64,000 nt of DNA from Dehalococcoidia bacterium (GCA_011191975.1 DUFA01000107.1:62001-126000); one strand, 5' to 3'. Shown: positions 1 through 10,083, counted from the first letter of the stretch. The notes: a model not told the origin generated them from the letters alone. A program made the numbers and translations.

Positions 1-68
1 AAAAGAACAGGTATACCGTAACTTAAGAATCCGAAGAAAATCATCTGTAAAATATCACCGGCGTCCAT
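1..68 (-). CDS. N-terminus of a membrane protein, partial (runs off window start)
   Basis: Minus-strand ATG at 68; reads MDAGDILQMIFFGFLSYGIPVL and is open to the window edge. Confidence 0.45.
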   Translation of the reverse strand, partial: MDAGDILQMIFFGFLSYGIPVL

Positions 69-409
69 TACGTTAACTCCGGTTTCTTAATCTTAAATTT
101 TATCCAGAACGCCAGTACCAGGCAGATAAAGCCGGCAAGGCTGATAATCATACGAGGTACAGACACCAGGAACATCATTCTACCTATCGATGCGATACCG
201 GCACCCTCCTGGTTCACCCATATATCAACCAGTATCGTAGAAAGAGGACTGAGTATTGTCTTTAAGAAGATCAGGCTACAGCCGGCCACAAGGAGTTTTT
301 CAGGCTTAGTTCCACCGCGCCTGAGCATTTTGATCGACAGCACAAGTCCGATTACCCAGACAAGGAGTAAGGGGATCATTCTTATGAGACTGGAAGTAAT
401 ATCATCCAT
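68..409 (-). CDS. hypothetical membrane protein
   Basis: 113 aa ORF with several hydrophobic segments; tightly packed with neighbouring minus-strand genes. Confidence 0.6.
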   Translation of the reverse strand: MDDITSSLIRMIPLLLVWVIGLVLSIKMLRRGGTKPEKLLVAGCSLIFLKTILSPLSTILVDIWVNQEGAGIASIGRMMFLVSVPRMIISLAGFICLVLAFWIKFKIKKPELT

Positions 410-842
410 TATATGGTTCGTCTTCTATCAGTCTCCTGGACATTGTGATGACTTCGTCGTGGCCATACCCGATTTTCTCGTAAAAGCTGATTACATCCAG
501 GTTGTTTTTCCGCACCATAAGGTCGATCTTCGGACATCCGATCTCCAGGAGTTTTTCTTCAGCAGCCGCCATTATCTGTCTTCCCAGTCCTTGTTTCCGG
601 TGTTTAGGATCTATCGCAAGGTAATATATCCACCCACGATGCCCATCGTAACCCGCCATTACCGACGCAACTATCTTCTCGTCAATTAAACCAACAAAGA
701 ATAGATCGGGACTGTCTTTCAGTTTACGGTCGATATCTTTTTTCGGATTATTCCATGGTTTCGTGAGACTACAGGCCCGCCAGATATGGATTACAGTTTC
801 TTCGTCTTCAGGCATGTACTGCCGGATCTTCATCTCAATCAT
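402..842 (-). CDS. GNAT family N-acetyltransferase (YpeA/RimI-like)
   Basis: Acetyl-CoA binding pattern YYLAIDPKHRKQGLGRQIM and C-terminal VISFYEKIGY. Confidence 0.85.
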   Translation of the reverse strand: MIEMKIRQYMPEDEETVIHIWRACSLTKPWNNPKKDIDRKLKDSPDLFFVGLIDEKIVASVMAGYDGHRGWIYYLAIDPKHRKQGLGRQIMAAAEEKLLEIGCPKIDLMVRKNNLDVISFYEKIGYGHDEVITMSRRLIEDEPYNG

Positions 843-1479
843 CTGCCGTCATTTCTTCGACACAGTCCAAGATTTTTTCGGCTACTTCCCGCTTGCTCAT
901 CAGAGGCAACTCATTTTTTCGACCATCTTTGAAAAGGATAGTGATACGGTTGGTATCTACAGCAAAACCGGCATCAGGAGCGGACACATCGTTTGCGCAG
1001 ATAAAAGCCAGTCGTTTTTCAACAAGTTTTTTATGAGCGTTGTTCAAAAGGTCTTCAGTCTCAGCGGCAAACCCCGCCTTAAAGACGGTATCAGGCACTT
1101 CCAGTAAAAAATCTTTAGTTTGTACCAGTTCAAGGATTAACTTATCACCTTTCTTTTTTATCTTGTTCGGTGCAGGATTCGCCACCGTGTAGTCGGCTAC
1201 TGCCGCTGCCATTATCAGGATATCAGCCAATTCGCAACTACTCAGGACAGCTTCTCTCATCTCAGCGACAGTTTCTACGAACTTGATTTCATCGTATTTC
1301 GCTGGATCAGGAGGGGTGATAGTGGTTACGAGTGTAACTTTCATACCGCGATCTTTGGCTGCATCAGCAAGAGCAAAACCCATTTTCCCGGAAGACCGAT
1401 TTCCAATATAGCGTACGGGGTCGATCGGTTCCCGATTACCTCCCGCGCTGACGATAATATGCTTGCCCGCGAGACTCAT
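835..1479 (-). CDS. coaB: phosphopantothenate--cysteine ligase (CoaB domain, stand-alone)
   Basis: VSAGGNREPIDPVRYIGNRSSGKMGFALA, AAAVADY and a C-terminal FAAET motif typical of CoaB. Confidence 0.88.
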   Translation of the reverse strand: MSLAGKHIIVSAGGNREPIDPVRYIGNRSSGKMGFALADAAKDRGMKVTLVTTITPPDPAKYDEIKFVETVAEMREAVLSSCELADILIMAAAVADYTVANPAPNKIKKKGDKLILELVQTKDFLLEVPDTVFKAGFAAETEDLLNNAHKKLVEKRLAFICANDVSAPDAGFAVDTNRITILFKDGRKNELPLMSKREVAEKILDCVEEMTADD

Positions 1480-2027
1480 CGTTTATTATCCAGGGTCGCT
1501 TTTACTACTTCAATTATCTTTTCTAAGTCGGCAAGTCTGCCCTGGCCAATCTTCCCTGACGCAAGTCGACCGAACTCAGGTTCAACGATAATAAACCCTC
1601 GTGTTTTCAATTTTTCAATGTTCTCCTGAGTAATGGGGTTTTTGTACATGTTATCATTCATTGAGGGCGCGACAACCACAGGAGCTTCCGTAGCCAGGAT
1701 AGTGCAGGTAAGAGAATCATCGGCAATGCCGCAGGCTATTTTAGCTATGATATTGGCGGTAGCGGGCGCAATTACCACCACGTCGGCGGCTTCAGCGAGC
1801 GCAACGTGTTCAACGCTGTATTCGGATTCAAGATCGAACATATCCATCACTACCGGCTGTCCGGTGAGATTACGGAAGGTTAATGGAGTGATAAACTCGG
1901 CAGCGGAATATGTCATGATGGTCTTGACAGTGATTCCCGACTGCACAAGTTTACTGGCAAGGTCCGCCGCTTTATAAGCCGCGATCCCACCGGTTACACC
2001 GAGCACAACAGTTTGTTCTTCAGACAT
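1476..2027 (-). CDS. coaC: phosphopantothenoylcysteine decarboxylase (CoaC domain, stand-alone)
   Basis: Flavoprotein fold VLGVTGGIAAYKAADLASKL, APATANIIAKIACGIADD, PSMNDNMYKNP; 4 bp overlap with coaB. Confidence 0.9.
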   Translation of the reverse strand: MSEEQTVVLGVTGGIAAYKAADLASKLVQSGITVKTIMTYSAAEFITPLTFRNLTGQPVVMDMFDLESEYSVEHVALAEAADVVVIAPATANIIAKIACGIADDSLTCTILATEAPVVVAPSMNDNMYKNPITQENIEKLKTRGFIIVEPEFGRLASGKIGQGRLADLEKIIEVVKATLDNKR

Positions 2028-2048
2028 TTCAGTCTCCTCGAATAAAGG

Positions 2049-2816
2049 CTAGGCAGTATTCATTTCGTAAAGGATTTTCAGCCCCATCAGTGTTAGATTG
2101 GGATTTACTGTATCGATCACCTTAGTTTCGTCGGCAACCAGTTCGGAATAACCGCCGGTAGCAACTACCATTGCCTTTTTACCAAGTTCATCCTGGATAC
2201 GCGTAACGATACCTTCAATTAGACCGGCATAGCCGAAGATAAGACCTGATTGAATAGCGGTTACTGTACTGGTACCTATCGCTTTTTTCGGTTTAACCCA
2301 TTCCACACGAGGTAAAGCTGCGGTTCGGGTAAATAACGCTTCAGCCGCTATCGCAATACCCGGTGCAACCGCTCCTCCGAGATAATCTCCTTCTTTCGAA
2401 ACTGTATCAAAAGCAGTGGCTGTTCCCATGGCCACCACAATCACATCGTCCTTATAGATAGTATGAGCGGCTGTGGCATTCGCGATACGATCTGAGCCTA
2501 CTTCCCTCGGATTATCGATACGAATGCGTATCCCTGTCTTTATTCCGGGACCCACCATAAGTGGCGTTATATCAAAGTATTTACGAAACAGCTCATTAAA
2601 TGTACTACGCAGGGGTGGTACAACACAGCTGATTGCTACTTCATTTATATCCGATACATCAAGGCTCTGGTGGTTTAAAAGGTTGAGTATCATAACAGCA
2701 TACTCATCGGCCATCTGATTGATCTGGGTATATATACGCCAGGTTGCGCGGAGGTTATCTCCTTCAAATACCCCCATCGTTACATTGGTATTTCCTGTGT
2801 CTATAGCTAACAGCAT
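2049..2816 (-). CDS. coaX: type III pantothenate kinase
   Basis: MLLAIDTGNTNVTMGVFEG, GSDRIANA, GTATAFDTVSKEGDYLGGAVAPGI. Confidence 0.93.
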   Translation of the reverse strand: MLLAIDTGNTNVTMGVFEGDNLRATWRIYTQINQMADEYAVMILNLLNHQSLDVSDINEVAISCVVPPLRSTFNELFRKYFDITPLMVGPGIKTGIRIRIDNPREVGSDRIANATAAHTIYKDDVIVVAMGTATAFDTVSKEGDYLGGAVAPGIAIAAEALFTRTAALPRVEWVKPKKAIGTSTVTAIQSGLIFGYAGLIEGIVTRIQDELGKKAMVVATGGYSELVADETKVIDTVNPNLTLMGLKILYEMNTA

Positions 2817-2836
2817 AACCTTTTCTCCTGTAAGGG

Positions 2837-4402
2837 TTATCCTGAAATTCCTTCTTTAATATTCTTTATTATTATCGGGAGTTCCATTAACAGGTCCGAA
2901 GCGATCATTCCGGTATCGCCAAATCTTTTTTTTACCCTCTCTCCGGCTTCACCATGAAGAAACACACCGCAGGAAGCTGCGTCAGCAGGAGGTAAACCTT
3001 GGGCGAGTAAACCGGCAATCACTCCGGTAAGTACGTCACCTGTGCCTGCTGAAGCCAGTCCCGGGTTAGCTGCCGGATTTATGATCGTAGCTTTTCCCGG
3101 CGACGCTATTACCGAATAGGCTCCTTTCAGCACTACAGTCTGATTCCACTTCATAGCTGCTTCTTCAGCAACCTTCAGTCTATCCTGCTGTACCTCTTCG
3201 ACTTTCATTCCGGTCAGACGTGCCATTTCACCGGGATGTGGTGTTAGTATAGCATTACCTTTGAAATCCCGCCACCATTCAGGCTCATTTGCCAGTATAT
3301 TTAAAGCATCAGCGTCAACTACGACAGGAGGATAATCAATTTCATTATCGATTAATAGTCGCTTGATCAATTCCACAATCCGTTCACTCTGCCCCAACCC
3401 ACAGCCGATAAGTACTGCATCATAGTTCGTGATTTGGTCCTTAATCAGTTTCACCGAGACTGTCGAATTAATTTGGCCGTCAATCTCAGGTAATGGTAAG
3501 TACGTTGCTTCAGTTAATTTCGATGCCAGGATCGTCTGAATACTAGCAGAAGTCGCCAGTGTCACCAGCCCAGCCCCTACTCTCATAGCGCCGGAGCAGG
3601 CTAAATAGGCAGCACCGATATAGTTCACCGAACCGGCGATTACCAGCACTCTACCGAAAGTCCCCTTGTTGGCGCTTATCGGTCGCCGGGGTAAGAGAGT
3701 TTTTACTCTTTCAGCGGTATTCAAATCCAGGTTGATATTTTCAACCATCTGAGACGGTATTCCAATATCTACTACGGTTATCCTGCCGACTCTTTCCGAA
3801 CCCGGCTGGTTGTACATACCAACCTTTGGATATCCAAGCGTTATCGTGTCATCCGCGTAAAGGCATACATCATCGACAACCCCTGTATCAGCGTTCATTC
3901 CGGAAGGAATATCAACCGCGAAAATATGTAAATTGGGATTCTTCCCAATTGCTTTACCAACCTTATCCAACGCTTGCCTGAAAACACCCTCAAGGGAACG
4001 GTTGTTTCCCGTTCCGAACATCGCGTCCAGCACAGCATCGGCATTCTGCAGATCAGAATTGAGTTCGTCAAGGTCATTGCTTGTGGATATCTCATTGCAG
4101 GATATGTTCCTGTCATGGATCATTTCTAAATTAGGATCATCCGTACGTCTCTTCCCAAACAGGTACAGACTAACTTCAAGTCCTGAATCCCAAAGATACC
4201 TGGCAGCCACCAATCCGTCTCCACCATTATTACCGGGACCGGCCAGGATGACGATTTTTTTCGAATAGTAGTCTCCCAGAATCCGCGTAACCTCAATAGC
4301 TACCGCTTTTCCGGCATTCTCCATGAGTACGCTTGTCGGCAGACCATTGTCAGCACATTCACGGTCGATTCGTATCATCTGATCGGCTGTTACTATTTTC
4401 AT
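2837..4402 (-). CDS. nnr: bifunctional NAD(P)HX epimerase / ADP-dependent NAD(P)HX dehydratase
   Basis: YjeF_N (AGPGNNGGDGLVAARYL) fused to YjeF_C (TPHPGEMARLTG, GTGDVLTGVIAGLLAQG). Confidence 0.93.
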   Translation of the reverse strand: MKIVTADQMIRIDRECADNGLPTSVLMENAGKAVAIEVTRILGDYYSKKIVILAGPGNNGGDGLVAARYLWDSGLEVSLYLFGKRRTDDPNLEMIHDRNISCNEISTSNDLDELNSDLQNADAVLDAMFGTGNNRSLEGVFRQALDKVGKAIGKNPNLHIFAVDIPSGMNADTGVVDDVCLYADDTITLGYPKVGMYNQPGSERVGRITVVDIGIPSQMVENINLDLNTAERVKTLLPRRPISANKGTFGRVLVIAGSVNYIGAAYLACSGAMRVGAGLVTLATSASIQTILASKLTEATYLPLPEIDGQINSTVSVKLIKDQITNYDAVLIGCGLGQSERIVELIKRLLIDNEIDYPPVVVDADALNILANEPEWWRDFKGNAILTPHPGEMARLTGMKVEEVQQDRLKVAEEAAMKWNQTVVLKGAYSVIASPGKATIINPAANPGLASAGTGDVLTGVIAGLLAQGLPPADAASCGVFLHGEAGERVKKRFGDTGMIASDLLMELPIIIKNIKEGISG

Positions 4403-4480
4403 AAGATATCCTGTTATGTCGTGTTAATTTGAAGTGTAGCAATAACCTTCTGTAGGGTCAAGATACTATCAGCTCGTTGT

Positions 4481-4948
4481 TCAACTCCCTGTAAATTTTT
4501 GTAATTTTTCAACCATTGCCTGCCAGTGGGTACCTTTCCAGTAAATCCTGTTACATACGGGGCACTCCATGTATTCTTCCTGAGTTTTGTACACATAAGG
4601 AGGTACGCGGTCCTTCACCTCAGCCACGGTTCTTTGTTCTAGAAGGTTATTACATTCCATACACCTGGTAAAAAGCCCATCATGCAAATCCAGGTCAAGG
4701 AAATTATTCACCTGCCTGATCTGCTCTTCCGGATCATTACTATCGATATGAACGGCTTTTACCTTCCCGTTGTCCACCACACCATATTTCATAATCCCGG
4801 TATCTTTAGTAAGGATGATCCTGTTTTCTCTGAGAGCACAAATCACCATCTGCCAGTCATCCTCACTGGTGAAAAAATCCGTGTCATAACCCAGCATTCT
4901 GAGCCATTTCACCAGCTTCCCTACGTTATGATCGACAATGAACTTCAT
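4481..4948 (-). CDS. Mut7-C RNase domain protein (PF01927-like)
   Basis: MKFIVDHNVGKLVKWLRMLGYD...ILTKD...C-x2-C...CPVCNRIYWKGTHW. Confidence 0.85.
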   Translation of the reverse strand: MKFIVDHNVGKLVKWLRMLGYDTDFFTSEDDWQMVICALRENRIILTKDTGIMKYGVVDNGKVKAVHIDSNDPEEQIRQVNNFLDLDLHDGLFTRCMECNNLLEQRTVAEVKDRVPPYVYKTQEEYMECPVCNRIYWKGTHWQAMVEKLQKFTGS

Positions 4949-4971
4949 TTTATCGAAAATTACTTAAAAGT

Positions 4972-5742
4972 TTAGATGATTATTTCCATTCCCTCATACC
5001 CGGGAGCAATACGGCAGTTTAATTCATCTGCAACCGCCGATAATTCGATTTTGATATCCTCTTCCATACGGGGGTTTATGTGAACGGTAACGATATCGGG
5101 GAGGAATCCGTTAATCTCTTTGAAAGAGACCAGTTCCTGTTTGAGTAGATTTGGAGTAAGATGACCTGGTTTCTCAGTACCCTCTCCACTTGCATTATCC
5201 TCGGTTACCTCTATGATTAACACCTCCGGTGATGAGATCTTCCAGCATTCACCTAGTCCAGGGCCTGTATCCGAAGTATAAAATATCTGTTTCCCTTCCG
5301 CCGAAACGATCTTGAAACCATTAGTAATTCCAAAATGGTTCACCGGAACAGGAGTGATTTCATATCCGGCTATGTTATATGTCTGAAATGGCTCCACGAT
5401 ATGCATCCTGAGAGTAGGATTTCCCAGGGGTTCTCCGGTAAGGTCCCTGTATATACCGCTAGTAAAAAAATGCTTGGCGAGTGTGTCAACAACATCCAAA
5501 GAGGTATATAGATCAATGCTCGTTCCAGAGTGATAAAAATTCGTACTAAGAGCAGTTACGTCTCTGATATGGTCATAATGCCTGTGAGATAGTATCAACG
5601 CCTGCAGGTGGTTCTGTTCTTCCATTGACAGGTTTGAAGTCAAGCTGCCGGCATCGACTGCCAGTATATCATCGATAACGAAACATGTATGGCCGTATTC
5701 ACGTGTTTCGCAGTTATGAGCGCCCAGTATTTTTATCTTCAT
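4972..5742 (-). CDS. MBL-fold metallo-hydrolase
   Basis: LSHRHYDHIRD motif, YTSDTGPG. Confidence 0.85.
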   Translation of the reverse strand: MKIKILGAHNCETREYGHTCFVIDDILAVDAGSLTSNLSMEEQNHLQALILSHRHYDHIRDVTALSTNFYHSGTSIDLYTSLDVVDTLAKHFFTSGIYRDLTGEPLGNPTLRMHIVEPFQTYNIAGYEITPVPVNHFGITNGFKIVSAEGKQIFYTSDTGPGLGECWKISSPEVLIIEVTEDNASGEGTEKPGHLTPNLLKQELVSFKEINGFLPDIVTVHINPRMEEDIKIELSAVADELNCRIAPGYEGMEIII

Positions 5743-5765
5743 TCGTACCCCTGCCTTTGTATAAT

Positions 5766-6434
5766 TCAGCCTGTCTTTACCGAAAACGGTGAGAAATCCG
5801 TCTCATAGTCGTAGGTATCCATGGATTCTTTTTTCTTCAAGTAATTGACTACGAGGTATGTGAGTGGAGTGGCAACTATCTCGATACAGGTTTTCACCAG
5901 CCAGTGGTTGAATATCATGATAGGATCGAATACGGGCGTGCCAACGTATGCGAGTACAATGAAAATCGCTGTATCAAGACCCTGACCAGCTATAGTAGAA
6001 GCGATAGTCCTGCTCCACAGCCAGCGCCCTTTCGTGAATATTTTCATCTTTGCCAGAATGAAGGAGTTCACAAATTCGCCTACAAGATAGCCGCAAAAAG
6101 ATGCTGCAAGAAGCCGTGGCGTGTAGCCAAGAATCGACTCATATGCTGCCTGGCCTTCCCAGAACGGAGCTGATGGAAGGTACTGACCTATCCAGGCGAA
6201 GAACACGAATATCAGGTTACAGATAAACCCAAGCCAGATCACTCTTCTCGACCATCTGTACCCATACACCTCGGTAAGGACATCTCCGAAAATATAGCTG
6301 AGAGGAAAGACAAATATTGCCGCAGGAAGGATAAAGGAACCGTAGCTTATGACCTTTACTGCAATGATATTAGCCGTGATAAGGCATGTCACGAAAACAA
6401 CAGTAATAAAAACGAACCTGTGTGATACGCTCAT
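5766..6434 (-). CDS. queuosine precursor (VUT family) transporter, YhhQ-like
   Basis: ANIIAVKVISYGSFILPAAIFVFPLSYIFGDVLTEVYGYR and C-terminal K-E-I-V-A-T-P-L-T-Y pattern. Confidence 0.85.
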   Translation of the reverse strand: MSVSHRFVFITVVFVTCLITANIIAVKVISYGSFILPAAIFVFPLSYIFGDVLTEVYGYRWSRRVIWLGFICNLIFVFFAWIGQYLPSAPFWEGQAAYESILGYTPRLLAASFCGYLVGEFVNSFILAKMKIFTKGRWLWSRTIASTIAGQGLDTAIFIVLAYVGTPVFDPIMIFNHWLVKTCIEIVATPLTYLVVNYLKKKESMDTYDYETDFSPFSVKTG

Positions 6435-6473
6435 ATAAAGGTCATACTCCGCAATGGAATCTGAATTCGTTGG

Positions 6474-7463
6474 CTAGATCCATTTGTGGTGCTTAAAGAA
6501 GAAAAGCATTCCGCCGATTATCACAAGACAGATAAGAGTAACGAATACCGGCGCGTACTGAGAATCACCGAAAACACCCAGGGGTATATTCATACCGAAT
6601 ATACTGGCAACAACCGTAATGGGTAAGAGTACGGTAGCAATAATGGTCAGCATTCTGATCACTTCGTTGGTACGATTGGTAGCAACAGAATCATGGGTGT
6701 CATTTAATCCTTCTACAATTTCTTTGTATTCATCGAGTCCGTCCCATATCCTGTCGAGATGATCGACAAGGTCATCAAAATACACGGTAAGGTCTGTATT
6801 GGTAAAAGGATGAACTTTCGCTCCAAGTCGATTCAGAACGGACCGCATCGGCCAGACTATTTTCCTGAAAGCAATGACGTCGCGGCGGAGGATCGATATC
6901 TCGCGTATACCCTTGGGCATACCGGCTGAAAATATCTCTTCTTCCACCTTTTCTATATTGTCACCTATTTTACTCAGGATAGGAAGACAATAATCGACAA
7001 GTCTGTCCAAGATTTTGTACAGCAGATAACCTGAGCCATAGCTAAAGTGTTCCTGGCGTGTATCCTCGTTAAGTTCACAGTCACGGAAAAGCTTAACGAG
7101 TGGTTTAAGGTCACCCTTATGCAAGGTAATCAGGTATTTTTCGCCGATAAAAACAGCAACCTGGCTGGGCGTGGTTACCCTTGCTTCCGGATTAAACACG
7201 GGGAAGTGAAAGACGAAAAAGAGGTAATCTTTGTATTCATCAATCTTAGGGCGCTGTATCTTGCTGAGACAGTCATCCAGATCTAGCGGATGGAACGGGT
7301 ATTTAGAAGCAAGGAATGCGATCTCCGTTTGCGCCGGATCCTCTATATTCAACCATGTCAGGTCACCCCAGGTTACCTGCTCGAAATGAGGTTCACGTTC
7401 CGGAATAGCTTCAGGTGTTTTCAGTGGTTTTATTTTTTTAGTTCTTCTCTTGAAAGTTGCCAT
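6474..7463 (-). CDS. corA: CorA-family magnesium/divalent cation transporter
   Basis: C-terminal FGMNIP motif with two TM helices; likely start MATFKRR (RBS-proximal) rather than the upstream Met. Confidence 0.9.
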   Translation of the reverse strand: MATFKRRTKKIKPLKTPEAIPEREPHFEQVTWGDLTWLNIEDPAQTEIAFLASKYPFHPLDLDDCLSKIQRPKIDEYKDYLFFVFHFPVFNPEARVTTPSQVAVFIGEKYLITLHKGDLKPLVKLFRDCELNEDTRQEHFSYGSGYLLYKILDRLVDYCLPILSKIGDNIEKVEEEIFSAGMPKGIREISILRRDVIAFRKIVWPMRSVLNRLGAKVHPFTNTDLTVYFDDLVDHLDRIWDGLDEYKEIVEGLNDTHDSVATNRTNEVIRMLTIIATVLLPITVVASIFGMNIPLGVFGDSQYAPVFVTLICLVIIGGMLFFFKHHKWI

Positions 7464-7654
7464 ACCACCACGTCCCAAAACAGACATTAACGTATGATTA
7501 TTAGATACATTCTAGCACAATTTCTTCTGTATGGCAGTATATGTAAAGAATAACAGGTATATATCCATTTCGCGAAATACTTGATACGGAAGTCGATACA
7601 GAACAGATACACTGGTATCAGTATGGATTAAAGGCACGGATCACAAGCAACAGC

Positions 7655-7815
7655 ATTTAACGAAGCAATCCGTCTTGCTTGTCATTACGAGATTCTGTTT
7701 TCTCCCGTTCGTCCTTCTGTTGAAGACCAGAATCCATGATGATCCATCCCGCACTGTCATTGCGAGACTCGGCGTCAATCCGCCTAAGGCGGAAGATGTG
7801 GCAATCTCTATAGAT
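7655..7815. repeat. degenerate GTCATTGCGAG...GGCAATCTC-type interspersed intergenic repeat
   Basis: GAAGCAATCCGTC..GTCATTACGAG, then GTCATTGCGAGACTCGGCGTCAATCCGCCTAAGGCGGAAGATGTGGCAATCTC; resembles a common non-coding interspersed repeat type. Confidence 0.5.
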
Positions 7816-7871
7816 TACTCTAGTCATAGTAAACCAATTTATCTCTTTTTGACCTCACCTCTGTTACGAAT

Positions 7872-7902
7872 AATCTCCTCTCCTTAATAAAGAGAGGAGA
7901 TT
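7872..7902. terminator. perfect 11-bp inverted repeat, terminator-like
   Basis: AATCTCCTCTC / GAGAGGAGATT with a 9-nt loop followed by TT. Confidence 0.6.
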
Positions 7903-8039
7903 TTCGAAAATAGCATTATCTGGGGACAGAGTAAACTAGCTTAGTGATAATGAATGGTTGCTGTAACTGGTTAAAGCCGAAGAAAGAAATACGGGGAATG
8001 CTTGACACTGGCGGTGCCAGTAGCTACAATTATTCACGT

Positions 8040-8114
8040 GGCAACGTAGCTCAGTGGTAGAGCAGGGGACTCATAAGCCCTTGGTCGGTGGTCCGAATCC
8101 ACCCGTTGCCACCA
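8040..8114 (+). tRNA. tRNA-Met (CAT), elongator type
   Basis: GGCAACG/CGTTGCC acceptor stem, D-arm GCTCAGTGGTAGAGC, CTCATAA anticodon loop, T-arm GGTGG/CCACC, encoded CCA. Confidence 0.92.
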
Positions 8115-8165
8115 TTTTGTGTCCGCTAATGTTGATGTTTCCCTGCTGTTATATAATCAATTGAG

Positions 8166-8609
8166 ATGACGTTAAGCCATATAAATTTACTCGGTGCAAT
8201 TCTCGCCAACGTAATCAATCTATCAACCATCCTGGTATTTACATTCCGCCTTCTAGATAAACCGGAGGTTGGTCACTGGATAGGTATCACTGTCCAATTA
8301 AGTATATTCCCGTTAGTTTATCTTCTATATGCCGCAAGACGATTTAATAGACGCTGGATTTACTTCATATGGATTGGGCTCATGATTGTATTTATCATCG
8401 TTGAGTTCATTGTAGACTGGTACCCAAAGGTTAACTTCAGAGATAATCTTTCTATTGTAATACCTTATGTAATGTTATTCTTCGGAGCTACCGGAGGAAT
8501 GATAGGTATTGCCAGTCTTGCAGGAAAGAAATGGACAATAGTAACCGTAATTACATTCCTGGTAATGTTCGTTCTCGCATTTATTCAGAGAAGTGTGACT
8601 GGACTATAG
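8166..8609 (+). CDS. hypothetical membrane protein
   Basis: 147 aa, multiple TM segments; stop codon lies 1 nt before a tRNA 3'-end copy. Confidence 0.7.
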   Translation: MTLSHINLLGAILANVINLSTILVFTFRLLDKPEVGHWIGITVQLSIFPLVYLLYAARRFNRRWIYFIWIGLMIVFIIVEFIVDWYPKVNFRDNLSIVIPYVMLFFGATGGMIGIASLAGKKWTIVTVITFLVMFVLAFIQRSVTGL

Positions 8610-8610
8610 T

Positions 8611-8640
8611 TAATTCGAATCCATCTGTTGCCACTAGTTT
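8611..8640 (+). repeat. degenerate copy of tRNA-Met 3' end (copy A)
   Basis: TAATTCGAATCCATCTGTTGCCACTAGTTT vs TGGTCCGAATCCACCCGTTGCCACCATTTT. Confidence 0.8.
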
Positions 8641-8755
8641 TTTCATACCTGTTCTTTCCAACGTTAACAAGATACATTTTATACGTTGCTGTATAATACC
8701 TCTATTTATTGTAAAATAATCCTAGACTGAACGATTCTGAAATAAGGGAGGAAAC

Positions 8756-9193
8756 ATGACATCAGATTACGAACGAAGAAGGGCTGCACACGCAAAAAGA
8801 CTCCAGGATGAAGAACAGGCTGAACGGCAAAAAGAGATAATCCTCGGTGAAACATCTGGCAAAGTGGAAAAAGATATCCGCAGCGGACAGGAACTGAAGG
8901 TAAAAATCCGTGATGTCAACGATCTACTCTTAACACCATCAAACGACTTGAAAAAGGGAGATATCCTGAAAATCACCATAAAAGCAGATCCCTCATTAAG
9001 CGAAGAGCATAAACTCTCATGGGGACGGGAGAAACCATCACGCTCGGATGAAGCATCCGGTACTGTAAAAGGGAAAATCAAAGTAAACCAAGATATAGAC
9101 CTCAAAATCGACCGTATAGAGTTAAAGAAAGTTCAGTCGTCCGTCGAGTTAGATAAAGGAGATTCGATACGGATCATAGTAGAGAAATCATAG
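8756..9193 (+). CDS. hypothetical soluble protein
   Basis: 145 aa, Lys/Asp-rich; RBS AGGGAGGAAAC before ATG. Confidence 0.65.
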   Translation: MTSDYERRRAAHAKRLQDEEQAERQKEIILGETSGKVEKDIRSGQELKVKIRDVNDLLLTPSNDLKKGDILKITIKADPSLSEEHKLSWGREKPSRSDEASGTVKGKIKVNQDIDLKIDRIELKKVQSSVELDKGDSIRIIVEKS

Positions 9194-9220
9194 GTTGTTG
9201 TTTCTGAACAGGTAAAATGA

Positions 9221-9252
9221 TGCTCCAAATCCACCGGTTGCTACTAATTTTA
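9221..9252 (+). repeat. degenerate copy of tRNA-Met 3' end (copy B)
   Basis: TGCTCCAAATCCACCGGTTGCTACTAATTTT. Confidence 0.8.
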
Positions 9253-9277
9253 TTGCGGTTGTGCTGGCGTTAAATTC

Positions 9278-9502
9278 ATGAAGTGGTTATTTGCTCTTTT
9301 ATGGATTCTCAGTATTATTCTGATCGGGAATTTCGTAGTATTGATGCTTTACGGAGATACTTTACAGAGCACTCACCTGTTCATTGTCCACGGTACCGTC
9401 TTTTATCCTGTTGCGTACCTGAACTTAGTTTCTGGAATCCTGCTTTTGAGTATTTTAACATGGAGAAGTATCAGGAAAATCCTAGTGAGTCGTAAAAAAT
9501 GA
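9278..9502 (+). CDS. small membrane protein
   Basis: 74 aa with two hydrophobic segments. Confidence 0.5.
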   Translation: MKWLFALLWILSIILIGNFVVLMLYGDTLQSTHLFIVHGTVFYPVAYLNLVSGILLLSILTWRSIRKILVSRKK

Positions 9503-9566
9503 AATACGTTAATCAATAGCGATATCGATACGTTGCAACCAATTTGTTTCGAGAAAGGAGAAGTAG

Positions 9567-9980
9567 ATGACAAAGGAAGAAATTTACGAATTTATCAAAG
9601 CCAATCGTACCGCATGGATGGCGACCGTTGAAGGAGATCAGCCCCGTGTCCGTGCCATGGGAATACCCAGAGCCGATGAAAATGGCATTATCATCCAGAC
9701 CTGGACCATTAAAGACATCCATCAACAGGTAGTCGCTAATCCTAAAATGGAACTCTGTTTCAACGACTTGAAGGGAGGAGTCCAGGTAAGAGTCAGCGGT
9801 ACCGCCGAGATTATTGATGATGTTGCGGCAAAAGAGAAAATGGTCGAAGAGCGTCCGTTCATGAAACCAACCGTTGAGAAACACGGGATCGATGTCGTGG
9901 CACTCTACCGACTCAAGGGAAAAGCTACCGTCTGGACAATGGCAAAGAACTTCGAGCCTAAAGAATATATAGACCTTTAA
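9567..9980 (+). CDS. pyridoxamine 5'-phosphate oxidase family (FMN-binding split-barrel) protein
   Basis: MTKEEIYEFIKANRTAWMATVEGDQPRVRAMG...; RBS GAAAGGAG. Confidence 0.85.
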   Translation: MTKEEIYEFIKANRTAWMATVEGDQPRVRAMGIPRADENGIIIQTWTIKDIHQQVVANPKMELCFNDLKGGVQVRVSGTAEIIDDVAAKEKMVEERPFMKPTVEKHGIDVVALYRLKGKATVWTMAKNFEPKEYIDL

Positions 9981-10023
9981 CTGTAATTAATAATATAAGA
10001 AACATTATAGGTTACAACCTTGA

Positions 10024-10055
10024 TGGTCCGAATCCACCATTTGCCACCATTTTTG
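10024..10055 (+). repeat. near-exact copy of tRNA-Met 3' end (copy C)
   Basis: TGGTCCGAATCCACCATTTGCCACCATTTTTG; CG->AT is the only difference across TGGTCC..CCATTTT. Confidence 0.9.
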
Positions 10056-10083
10056 TTTCTAATCTTTTCAGTTGGTGGGAGTG

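Noticed and set aside
4414-4596. 60-aa minus-strand ORF overlapping the Mut7-C gene
   Set aside because: Alternative frame over a well-supported CDS.
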